A DNA stretch of 21,298 nucleotides. Origin: Mnemiopsis leidyi (lineage: Eukaryota > Ctenophora > Tentaculata > Lobata > Bolinopsidae). Below are positions 1-8,652 of this stretch, in pieces (within the stretch, counting starts at the first letter, position 1; every line of letters begins with the position of its first letter). The stretch is taken from assembly GCA_000226015.1 (NCBI GenBank), contig JH155387.1, forward strand, positions 61,102-82,399, read 5' to 3'. The notes beneath the pieces are model-generated. The model saw nothing but the letters and a program-made list of their open reading frames with translations. It did no database searches and had not been told where the DNA came from. The translations under genes and the position numbers were made by a program.

Positions 1-177
1 ATCACACCGGTTGATGTTATCTTCATTTTGGGAGAAAGCAGATACGCTTTTCTCCATCGTAAATAAAGAAAAGTTCATATCTTCGAGAGCTTCATCATTT
101 TCACTGTCTTCACTTGGAGAACCAGAAACTGGCATTGTTGATTCTTCCGACGGAGATTGCTCAACCTGGGCACTCAT
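1..177 (-). CDS. N-terminal part of an unidentified acidic protein (runs off window)
   Basis: A minus-strand reading frame starts at the ATG at 177-175 and stays open for 59 codons to the window edge. The protein begins MSAQVEQSPSEES and is rich in Ser, Glu and Asp, with several S-P and S-E pairs. It therefore looks like a disordered acidic N-terminus with possible kinase sites. An upstream ATG at about 187 is stopped at once by TAG, so 177 is the likely start. A branch-like CTAAC, a T-run and TAG end two bases before the ATG (minus strand), resembling a 3' splice site. No domain is visible and I do not recognise the family. Coding status is inferred from composition and start context only. 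Confidence 0.5.
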   Translation of the reverse strand, partial: MSAQVEQSPSEESTMPVSGSPSEDSENDEALEDMNFSLFTMEKSVSAFSQNEDNINRCD

Positions 178-733
178 CACTACATTTTTGCACATTTAAA
201 AAGTTAGATAGTGTTATATCGTTATTATCGTTTTCTAGTCTGACTAGCATCTAAGTTTAAATTTACTTCTATTGCAATCAGCATAGATCCCATCAACATT
301 CGTTTTAGAGAGTAGGAAATTTGTTTTGAAAGTTCGACAACGGAGAATGATATACCAATATCAAATATGTACTCATATTAGGATAAAAATTTGTTACTCA
401 AGTGAAACAGCCAGTTGGCAATAGAAAGTACAGGAACACTGGACAAGTACAATAATTCTGAGACAAACAAAACAGGAATACAACATCGCCTGTACTCGAT
501 AGAAGTAAACAGGTTAACAAAATTACACGCGGTTTGACAAGCAAACGCTGAGAGTTGAGAGGGAGGGTGATGCCAAATGAATGCGTGCCGGAGCATTGTG
601 GGCTAATTAGGTCATGATATCATTTCGTATACTTGATTTCCGCTCGGAGGGGTGATGTCAGTTGCCTTACTAGTACTTTAGGCCATGTTGTGAAAAATCG
701 GTTTTTCTCTAAAATATCTGGGTCATCACCTTT
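178..733. other. Non-coding spacer, upstream of the minus-strand gene
   Basis: No supportable gene is seen. A 72-codon minus-strand frame at 378-596 has no recognisable motif and unremarkable composition. The part next to 178 presumably carries the promoter or 5' UTR of the minus-strand gene. No clear TATA box was identified. Confidence 0.4.
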
Positions 734-1322
734 AAGATGACATCGCCTGGAATCAGCTTCTTCAGGGTACCTTAGATGGACCAGGTTCTGTTGATACGTG
801 ATAAGTGAGGATGTAACAAGGTATATGAAAAAGAAATCTCTCCACAGAAACCCTCATGACTTTTGGCAGATAAACCACAAATTTTATCCAGGCTTTAGTA
901 AAGTAGTAAACTTGTCAGAGTTTACCTTTGCCCACCTCCAATTCCATCTTCTGTTACCAGTGAATGTGCGTCAAGGTCGCTAAAAATGACAACATAATGG
1001 CAGACCAGGAAACGACACAGATGTGTGGACAATGAAGATGACATCGCCTGGAATCAGCTTTTTCAAGGGAACTTAGATGGACCAGATTCTCCTAATAACG
1101 TGATAAGCGAAGAGATAACAATATTATGAGAAAAAACTCTCGCCGCAGAGAGTGAACCCTTTTGGCAGAGACTCAACAAACTGTATTCAAACTTCAGTAA
1201 ACTTGTCAGAAATAACCTCGGCCCACAGGCATCTTCTGTGGCCAGTGAACACCAACAATGCCAACATGCGTTCAAGGTGGCAAAAAATGACAACAGAGTG
1301 GAGCTCAAACCAGACAGAATGG
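734..1322 (+). repeat. Diverged tandem duplication of the hAT transposase segment (about 301-bp period)
   Basis: Copy 1 (734-1010) and copy 2 (1035-1322) share landmarks in the same order: GATGACATCGCCTGGAATCA, then CTTAGATGGACCAG, GTGATAAG, CTTTTGGCAGA, AAACTTGTCAG, CCAGTGAA and AAAAATGACAACA. Copy 1 is the more decayed in coding terms. The copies are clearly old and differ by many substitutions and small indels. Confidence 0.8.
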
Positions 1323-1378
1323 AGATGAATTTGTCTTTGAAATACAATTTAAGAGCACTGAATTATGACTTTAATTAG
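1037..1378 (+). pseudogene. hAT transposase C-terminal dimerisation region, broken
   Basis: The frame from 1037 reads DDIAWNQLFQGNLDG and ends at TAG 1376-1378, with an internal TGA at 1127-1129. The last third (SSVASEH, a spacer, then ELKPDRMEMNLSLKYNLRAL) follows the hAT C-terminal dimerisation layout: an S-x-x-SER-like motif, a spacer, then R/KPDR and LKxNL. The expected SER is SEH here. The upstream copy at 734-1010 carries the same opening residues (DDIAWNQL) but is full of stops. About 150 bp downstream, an acidic stretch (1526-1588, ending TGA) may be the rest of the transposase tail. It would have no transposase activity. The family call rests on motif layout seen by eye, not an alignment. 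Confidence 0.65.
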
Positions 1379-2092
1379 CAATGTAGAATCTCCACCTGCA
1401 GATTTCTGTTCACCCAATAGCCTGGAGAGAAACCCCAGATGAGGAACCGGGAGATGACATCCATATAAAAAAATCATCTCGAATAGTTATGAATTTAAAA
1501 AAATAAATAAAGAAAACTTCTCATAGCAGATTCCGAAGACGAGTACAGTGAAATAGGATTCAGTGAGGGCTCAGATGATAAGGACGACTGACTGTGTCCA
1601 TGGTTGTGTTCTAAATTTCAAACATACCAGTGTGGTTTCTTTATAAAATACAATCTATTGAAGTTCAATATGCCCAACATTGAGTCACAGTTTAATACTT
1701 TATTAAGTTTTTTCAATCAATTTACGTCTCATTTGAATAAATTTGATGTATCTTACCTCCAGATATCTTCAATAAAAATTCCAAAATTCAGTAAAATTTT
1801 TAATTAAATTTTGAAATTCAATACATAATCCCGGTCGACATACCGGTAAATTTCACGATTTTTACCGGGACCGGGATTCCGAAAAAAGGCTGATTTTGGC
1901 CGGGACCGGGATTTCACCGGGATCCTGGTCGATCCCTGCTTGTGAATAATAATGACAATAACAATGATAACAATCTTGGCAGGTGAAAGAGGAAAAATGT
2001 ATTATATTTATATATAGTTGAAGTGGATACACTGCCACTGCCTCAACAGCTTCCTAATCTTATCATGTTCACACTTCTTAGACTACACTATC

Positions 2093-2141
2093 TGAAGTTA
2101 AACTTGAAGTTAAACTTGGAGTTAAACTTGAAGTTAAAATT
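2093..2141 (+). repeat. 12-bp tandem repeat, about four copies
   Basis: The unit GAAGTTAAACTT occurs about four times, with one GGAGTTAAACTT variant and a final AAAATT variant. It is a short AT-rich minisatellite in non-coding DNA. Confidence 0.85.
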
Positions 2142-2893
2142 GACTGAAGGAGCATCAAACTGTTGGGTATCTTGATATCAATTTCTTAAAAATGGGAAAA
2201 CACATGATGAGGTACGAGTTTCTGGGAATTTCCACAATATTTGGTCTCTTTCAATGCTGTACCTATAATGTGTAACACACTCATATTTTCAAACAATCTT
2301 TATATTGATATGATCTATTTTCACTCTTATTTTTATGAGTTTCTGACCCCAATTAAATGTGATAGTTGTAGCATGAATATCAGCATTTTTTTGTAGCTCA
2401 AACAATTGTCTACAAGGTGGATGCTATCGTTTTTGAGCTAGAAGGAAAATGTGTGGCCAAAAATTTTGGTTTTTGACAAATGTAGACAAAATCTTACCCT
2501 AACTTAGGACGTTATTTTTATATCATAAAAAGGCTGTTTGAAGACACTGTTTATTCTTTGAAAGATCTAATAATCATATATCGACTTCTGTTTAGATTAA
2601 GTCCCTATCTGACAGAGACAGAGACAGCTACAGACACAGGGAGGTTAACAGGCTTCTGACAAAGCTCATTATTAATGTGAAAATATCAACCACACATAAC
2701 ATTTGACCTCATGAACAAATTCCTTTTATTTTTACATGATGTAATGTAATCAAACTCTGCCGAAATTGTTATGCATTTTGGCCATCATAAGGATATCTAA
2801 CATAAGGCTTGAAAATCTCGATCATTTGCTGAATTTGAAAAAACATATAGTAGCACTGGCAAGCGCCCAGTAGAGCACTATCATGATTGAATG

Positions 2894-3005
2894 ATTACAG
2901 ATTATTTTGACATTAGAACAGAGGCAAAAATACACTTTTTGTCAATGCTATTACGGATTATTTTGACATTAGAACAGAGGCAAAAATACACTTTTTGTCA
3001 ATGCT
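2894..3005 (+). repeat. 56-bp recent tandem duplication
   Basis: Positions 2894-2949 and 2950-3005 are the same 56-bp unit, adjacent and with a single A/G difference (2899 versus 2955). The near identity points to a recent duplication or an assembly collapse or expansion. Confidence 0.95.
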
Positions 3006-3504
3006 AGTTCCCCTAACAGTGCTACAAGGCTGGCAGGGGTAGCCACTGAATTAGATACTGGACAACAAATCAAATTTCTAATAAGGAAAGGATGATATAC
3101 CTTGTTAGAGGTAACACTTGTATAAAGCGTTAAACAAAAAAAATAGTTAACTTGCACATGAGCATTAATTGTCTTGCTTTTTGACTTAAAGTTAAACATT
3201 AGGACCAGTAAGATCATAAGTAATACAGGTAATTGTAGTCTGAACTGATCAGTACCTACAATGCAAATGTTTACACTGATACCTTTTTTTCTCCAACTCA
3301 TTTCATAAAAATTTTTGCCTAAACAGTTTTGAAAGATTTTGGGCTGTAAATTTTTTGTGGTGCACATTGTTTACTATGATATTGTCGTGCGGAAATGCAA
3401 GTCAATCATGCACCAACACAGTTTGCTTGGTAATAAATGCTACATGCTTTGGATCTTTTGCTTGTGTAATGTTGCCATTATCTAGAAATTTCTGTATTGC
3501 CACT

Positions 3505-3528
3505 AATAAAAATTGTTTTAGGAAGCCC
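3505..3528 (+). promoter_or_regulatory. 3' splice acceptor 7 nt before the AIP start codon
   Basis: CTAATAA (branch-like) is followed by AAAATTGTTTTAG, ending at 3521. GAAGCCC then leads into ATG at 3529. Either a 5' UTR intron ends here or this is a spliced-leader addition site. No matching donor was identified upstream. Confidence 0.6.
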
Positions 3529-4497
3529 ATGATTGATCCAAGAATTCACAACATTGGTAAAGGAATTCACAAAGACATACAATATCCTGGAAAAGGACCT
3601 CTTCCCAAGTACCAGAAAGATACAAAAGCTCTTTTTCACTTCAGAACATACATAAACAACGATGAAAGAACTCTAATAGACGATTCAAGAGCTTGGGATG
3701 AGCCATTCGAGCTTTTATTTGGTCACAGTTTTCAACTTGAGTCCTGGGAGAATGGTATCAAGTCGATGAGGCCTGGAGAAAGGTCGATGTTCTACTGTAT
3801 TCCAGAGAAGTGTTTGGGTTACACAAAACTTTCCAAAACTTTGAGAGACATGCACAAAAAGAAGAAAGATAAAGATGCTATTGTCACGAAATCTTGTTGT
3901 GGCAACCAGTCCACCGGCTACTGTGATCTAGACAAACTTACTGGACAAAGTTTAATATTCGAGTTCGATTTACTGTCTGTGGAACAACCTGGGGAGTATT
4001 CCAAACAAATCTGGACTATGACTTCTGATGAGAAAAGATTGCTTGTCATTGAACTGAAAGAAAAGGGTAATACTGAATTTAAGGCAAAAAACTATGATGC
4101 TGCTGAACAACATTATGCCAAAGCTATTGGAACTCTAGAGCAGTTGGGTCTAAAAGAGCAACCAAATTCTGAGGAATGGAACGTAATTGAAGATATGAAG
4201 ACACCACTTCTGCTTAATTACAGTCAAGTAATGATATGCAAGGAAGAGTATGCAACTGCCATCACACATCTGAACACAGTTCTTAAACGTGAACCAAAGA
4301 ACGTTAAAGGTTTGTACAGAAGAGCTACAGCACACGGAGGATGCTGGAACATCAAGGAAGCTCGAGAAGATTGGGATCTCCTATCTGAGGTTGACCCGTC
4401 TCAAAAGTCCTTAGTGACAAGGAAACTGCAGGAATTGGAAACTAAAGTAAAGCAAAAAGAGGCAGAGGATCGAAAGAAGTTGAAGGGAATGTTTTGA
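3529..4497 (+). CDS. AIP: AIP/XAP2-like co-chaperone (FKBP-like domain plus TPR)
   Basis: A complete 322-residue protein in one exon; human AIP is 330 residues and collinear. An FKBP-like domain spans about residues 11-152 (FHFRTYINNDERTLIDDSRA, W73, MRPGERSMFYCIPE). As in AIP, it probably has little or no prolyl isomerase activity. A three-motif TPR domain follows (about 165-295), with the family's TPLLLNYSQ and NVKGLYRRATAH segments, then a basic C-terminal helix ending LKGMF. The five Hsp90-binding clamp residues are present: K177 and N181 in ELKEKGN, then N230, K260 and R264. In animals AIP bridges Hsp90 to clients such as the Ah receptor in the cytosol. The start at 3529 gives the N-terminus closest to human AIP. 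The frame is open upstream to 3355, but an acceptor at 3519-3521 marks that as intron or leader. The gene could be closer to AIPL1, but a single AIP/AIPL1 ancestor is more likely. Confidence 0.93.
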   Translation: MIDPRIHNIGKGIHKDIQYPGKGPLPKYQKDTKALFHFRTYINNDERTLIDDSRAWDEPFELLFGHSFQLESWENGIKSMRPGERSMFYCIPEKCLGYTKLSKTLRDMHKKKKDKDAIVTKSCCGNQSTGYCDLDKLTGQSLIFEFDLLSVEQPGEYSKQIWTMTSDEKRLLVIELKEKGNTEFKAKNYDAAEQHYAKAIGTLEQLGLKEQPNSEEWNVIEDMKTPLLLNYSQVMICKEEYATAITHLNTVLKREPKNVKGLYRRATAHGGCWNIKEAREDWDLLSEVDPSQKSLVTRKLQELETKVKQKEAEDRKKLKGMF

Positions 4498-4730
4498 GTT
4501 TTTGTGGAGAGTAAGACAGCTTTTGGTTTCTGAATTGAACAGTTAACAGTTTCAGACCTTATCTAACTTTGTGTGAATATTTCAACGTGATATTATATTT
4601 ACTGTTTGAGTACCCTATTTTGTGTTACATTTTCCATTTGCCAAGGCCAATGGCTATTGCCTATTTACTGTTAATATATTTAATTTTATGATTGTATCTC
4701 TGATGCAACTGGTAGAGTATATTAAATGCT

Positions 4731-4736
4731 ATTTGA
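4731..4736 (+). terminator. Candidate poly(A) signal ATTAAA of the AIP-like gene
   Basis: ATTAAA lies about 235 bp past the stop codon at 4495-4497. No AATAAA is seen closer. Position and motif only. Confidence 0.35.
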
Positions 4737-4739
4737 TTT

Positions 4740-5494
4740 TGCATGGTGATTTGACGAGTTATCAAGATAAAATGTTGTCTATATTTAACAGCTTCTAGTT
4801 TTAAGTTTGAACAATAGCAACCACAAACAACTCATTGTGATTAAGTGGGACGATTTAAAAATAATGAAATAAGAAGCTGGTTAAAGCTTTAGAGTGCTTA
4901 AAACATCATATATATATAGCAGTAGTACTGGAACTCAATTATTACTGTAAAGCTCATGATATAGAATTATTTATTACTTTGATAAAGTCGAGCTTAAAAT
5001 TTTCCAATTATAACCGCATTTGTACATTTTCTGAATATCTATTTAATGATTTGTCACTTTTTGCTTATTTCGAGTTGAATGAGTATAACTGCTTTTTTCT
5101 CAATCTATTGACAAATTCTTAACCTAGATTCAAATTGAATTAGTTATGCACCATAAAGAAATACAATTTTGACGTCTATCGAATCTAGTATATCTGTCTA
5201 CTGCTGTAGAAGACGTAGTACATGCGGTAGAACACCAAACACCCTTTCTGACTAAATTTGGTGGTGACCAATACTCTTCAACTATAAGAATGAATGTTGG
5301 CTACTTTAAAACGCAATATAGCACACAGCATTGTAAATCAACATTAAATATTGAATAATGAATGATCCTCAACAGTCCATTGTTTGTTGTTTAAAATTTC
5401 TGTACTGATAATGGCTGTCTGAAAGATAATTATGCAACAAAGTACACAGCACACTGTTGCGTGCAGTAGTTACATATAACTTAATTGCACTGTA
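4740..5494. other. Spacer upstream of the visible Nudix exons
   Basis: AT-rich sequence. The missing N-terminal exon or exons of the Nudix gene might be expected here, but no translation resembling that domain was found by eye. It also holds the AIP-gene 3' flank. Confidence 0.35.
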
Positions 5495-5500
5495 TTTCAG

Positions 5501-7584
5501 GTAAGAGTTACGGTGTACACATGAATGGGTACGTATACAAAGATGGACAATTGATGATGTGGGTCGGTAAAAGAGCGCCTAACAAAGCCAAATATCCTGG
5601 TTGCTATGACAACCTTGTAGCTGGTGGGATCAGGTAATTTATCATCTGTAATTTGTTACTATTGAATAATTGACGCATTCAATCATTGTTCGATTTTTTT
5701 CTTATTCTATCATAAATCCAAAATAGAAATTATGTGAAGATCTTTTTAAAAAATTCTTCATAATTTTGCAGATTTTATGTAAAGATTGGTTTCGCCCTGA
5801 ATCTAGCGCATTTGACCCCTCCCTATCGCCCCATCATGTTTCATACAATATAACTAGCCCAGTTTTATGTTATTCACGTCAATATCTGTGCTATAAAAGG
5901 TATAAATGGTTATAAAATAAAGACCCAATTACCTGGATGTCGATTCCCCAATATTACAGTAAAGGATAATCCTCCCTCTCCGCCCTCCTCTCTCCTCCTT
6001 CCCTCTCCTCCATCCCTTCTCCCGTCATCCTCCTCCCGCTATCCTCCCGCTTTCCTCCTCCTTCTCCTCCCTCCCTCCTCCCTCCTCTCTCCAGTAGTGG
6101 GTATGGAGTGTGGGATACTCTGCTGAAGGAAGCGGAGGAAGAAGCCAGTATTCCTGCTGAGATAATGTCGGCAGCCAAGCCGGTCGGGGCTATAAGTTAC
6201 ACTATCGTCAACGACTATGGTACCACCCCTGAAGTTGAGTTTATTTACGATCTGGAACTTCCTCTTGACTTTGTACCCCAGAACGCTGATGGCGAAGTGG
6301 CTGGTAAGTGATGATCTTTAGAATCTTGTGTTTATTGTCGGAAATATAGCTCTGCCAGTCATATATGCTCTATTGACCCTTTGTCGAGTTTAACAGGGGG
6401 TTCTAATTTCTATAGACATCTTCATCAAGACCGACAAACTATGTGATAGACTCTGACCGATTGACCCTACCTACAGTTCGATTTAATTTCGGTATAATTA
6501 ACACTTGGTCTTAATTATACCGAACAGTACTGCAGGAAGTTAAACTTGGAACATTAACGAACACTTCAGTTTACTTTCCATTGACCTGTTACCATACTGG
6601 AACTACATATATTATAGTGCTCCTGATGATACAGGGTTAATTAGAACAGCAGCCCCCAATTTTATTACGGTGGTGGAAACCATCCAAGAAAAGACACTTG
6701 ACCTAAACATTTTTGGATTTCGAGACCGTTCTTCGTCGATTTTAAGTTTGGGTTCAGAAAAAAAGGCAGATAGTTACCACCCCTATACATTGTCCACGTT
6801 AAGTGTGGTATACCGATACGATCCCCTGACGCTTTTTGAGGGGATGAACTTGCGAGCATGCGGAAAAGATAGGGACATGAAATGTCCAGGTTTTGTAGAT
6901 CTTATCGGAGTTGATGTCATAGGCGAGAATGGAAATTTTCAATATTGAACCGGAGGAACTAAGAAGATTAAGACGAGCATTGTGAAGTAAAATTTTACGA
7001 CGTAAATGTTGGTGACAGTCCCCAAAGACCTTAATTGGATCCCTTCTATGGCCCTTATTAACCCCTTAAGTGGGACAGAAAATTACATTTTAAGGGTCTT
7101 CAACTTGAAGCCAGAAGAAAAGTTAAACTGGCATTTTGACGGCAAATCCTATAAACTTAAATCCTATAAACTCAAGTAAAAACTTCCCGAAAATTATCAA
7201 AATACCGTGTTATCCAAAAAAATTACGCGACACACTACGCGCGACACATAACACGCGACACATTACACGTGACACATTACACGTGACACATTACACGTGA
7301 CACATTACACGTGACACACTACACGTGACACATTAAACGTGACACATTACACGTGACACATTAAACGTGACACATTACACGTGACACATTAAACGTGACA
7401 CATTGCAGGGTTTGAGCTAATGACGGTGGATGAGCTTAAAGAGGTTGTTGTTACAGACAAGTTTAAGACAAACTGTGCAGGTGTTGTCATTGACTTCTTG
7501 ATAAGACACGGTCTAGTTGAGCCTGACGGGGCCCCGGAGTATGTCGAGATTCTTAACTTGCTCCATACTTCACACCCATTTTAG
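5501..7584 (+). CDS. Nudix hydrolase, DUF4743/TPK-like type (N-terminus not found)
   Basis: Three exons join in frame: 5501-5633, 6095-6303 (or from 6098) and 7409-7584, ending in TAG. The first reads KSYGVHMNGYV then GKRAPNKAKYPGCYDNLVAGG. This is the signature of the Nudix subfamily represented by yeast YJR142W and plant Nudix 20/24. The Nudix box falls in exon 2 (GYGVWDTLLKEAEEEASIP), and KE plus EE supply the metal-binding glutamates. The C-terminal exon ends DGAPEYVEILNLLHTSHPF. Related enzymes hydrolyse damaged thiamine diphosphates; the substrate here is inferred only. From the ATG at 5521 the protein is 165 residues, about half the usual length. The missing N-terminal domain and a leading partial codon (5501-5502) imply at least one upstream exon. 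Introns are 461-464 and 1105 bp. Exon phases 1-2-1 close without any frameshift. Confidence 0.88.
5971..6093 (+). repeat. Polypyrimidine tract leading into Nudix exon 2
   Basis: About 122 bp made almost entirely of CCT/CTCC runs, with only a handful of purines, ends at the CAGTAG acceptor pair (6092-6097). It serves as a greatly extended polypyrimidine tract for the second Nudix exon. Such homopurine-homopyrimidine DNA can form triplex (H-DNA), and the minus strand is GGA-rich. Confidence 0.9.
6488..6524. repeat. Perfect 14-bp inverted repeat with 9-nt loop
   Basis: TTCGGTATAATTAA (6488-6501) and TTAATTATACCGAA (6511-6524) are exact reverse complements around a 9-nt loop. The structure lies inside the second Nudix intron. 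The transcript could form a stable AT-rich hairpin. No TIR or target duplication was found around it. Confidence 0.95.
7225..7406 (+). repeat. 14-bp minisatellite, 13 units, abutting the Nudix exon 3 acceptor
   Basis: Thirteen consecutive 14-bp units of the form ACGTGACACATTAC fill 7225-7406. The first three start ACGCGAC or GCGCGAC; the rest start ACGTGAC. Later units alternate ATTAC and ATTAA endings, giving a 28-bp higher-order pattern. The last unit ends TTGC and is followed directly by AG|GG, so the repeat array supplies most of the splice acceptor used at 7408/7409. Confidence 0.95.
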
Positions 7585-8652
7585 GAGAATGGTTTTATGG
7601 GCGTGGCAGTGCTAACTTGTATGATACTTTAACATATAGTTTATAAGTTTGGTTAACTTACAAATTTTATCATCTGCTCACAATTCATCTTGTATACTTA
7701 TTTCATTGCCTCTTTCATATCATAGCTCACGATTCATGACATTTTGTTTTGGAAGGGCCCATATTTTGCGAGCATAGCTTACCATGCAGAGTCGTGTTTT
7801 GGTGTCCCGTCAACATTTGCAGACGGTAGCATTTTCAATGAAGCCTATATTTATTTTCAATTTTATTGCTGTTCTGTAAATTTTGAAAAGTTTTAGATAT
7901 AATCATATATTATTGAGCGCATTTTGTCTGATGAAGTGTACGTTTAACATGCTACATACCAATAATATCTGAGCGGTATGTCACGCCCAAGTAATGCAAG
8001 GTTAACTACATCAGATCAAGTCACACCTCCAAATGACAACCCCGCTGATATATGATACTGAATTGTTGTCAAGTGAGAAATAGTAGATACCACAACAATA
8101 CTTGCCAATGACGGCTTGGGAGGATTAGTTTTTGGTTTTGATGCGTTGTTAATTAGGTTTATTGGTCTATTGGAGCTTATACATATAACAACTAGAATTG
8201 TCTGCAATATTTCAATTTGAATGTTCTGCCCAAAACGTCAACCATAAATTTGTTTCGGTAATTGATAATTGTGTTTGTAATTTTAAATAACCTTGTTATC
8301 AACTGAACCTCCAAGCATTTTACTTAAAGTTTGACGTTACGTCATGTTTTGTTGACTATGTAGTATGGTTGAAGATGCGTTACTTAATCGGATGAAGTTA
8401 AAAGTAAAGCATGCTTTCACACTCAAGCCAAATGATTATACAGTCCTGGGTATTTTGTGTAATATACATTGCGGTTTAGCCTGCTAATACTCTAAGTACG
8501 ATTGGTGTACACGATTTTTAAAATCAATAATGGACACAAAAATAGAATTATCTACAATATCATGGTTATTGGTTAGTCGTCGTTCTCGATTTGTTTTCAC
8601 GTTGAAATTAATTAATTAATTAGAAGCATGGACAACACAGTCAACCATCATT
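7585..8652. other. Intergenic spacer between the Nudix gene and the MITE
   Basis: AT-rich non-coding sequence containing the Nudix 3' flank. No clear AATAAA near the stop, no tRNA-like box pattern and no supportable ORF was seen. A 63-codon minus-strand frame (8016-8207) has no motif. Confidence 0.4.

Larger units (their letters stand above)
734..1938 (+). mobile_element. Decayed hAT-family DNA transposon remnant (right part)
   Basis: Two diverged direct copies of a transposase segment lie at about 734-1010 and 1035-1322 (period about 301 bp), and a hAT-like terminus closes the element at 1938. Read on the minus strand, the end is CAGGGATCGACCAGGATCC, matching the CAGGG start typical of hAT inverted repeats. 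Inside it are GGGACCGGGATT-type subterminal repeats and a CCGGTAAA/TTTACCGG inversion at about 1842-1870. The transposase fragment points toward this end, as expected for a C-terminus near the right TIR. The possible 8-bp target duplication starts at 1939 (cttgtgaa). No left TIR is found in the window, so the element is truncated, rearranged, or extends upstream of position 1. Confidence 0.7.
1947..3500. other. Non-coding stretch between the hAT remnant and the AIP gene
   Basis: This region is AT-rich with no supportable exon, apart from the two tandem repeats listed separately. A 132-codon minus-strand frame (2969-3367) overlaps the 56-bp duplication and shows no known motif. A 5' UTR or a first non-coding exon of the AIP-like gene could lie here, since an acceptor precedes its ATG, but I cannot locate one. 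Confidence 0.4.

Noticed and set aside
2969-3367. Minus-strand 132-codon frame
   Set aside because: It covers part of a non-coding tandem duplication and AT-rich spacer, with no motif and no splice context.
3355-3528. N-terminal extension of the AIP-like protein by 58 codons
   Set aside because: The stretch is Cys-rich, unlike any AIP N-terminus, does not begin with ATG, and is separated from the real start by an acceptor at 3519-3521.
5954-6178. Minus-strand 74-codon Arg/Glu/Gly-rich frame
   Set aside because: It is the complement of the polypyrimidine tract plus Nudix exon 2, so its composition is an artefact of the CCT repeats.
6670-6948. Plus-strand 92-codon frame within the second Nudix intron
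   Set aside because: No motif, no convincing splice borders, and adding it would break the clean exon 2 to exon 3 join. It is left as intron.
7225-7406. Regular repeats resembling a CRISPR array
   Set aside because: The units are directly contiguous 14-mers with no unique spacers, in a eukaryotic intron. It is a minisatellite.
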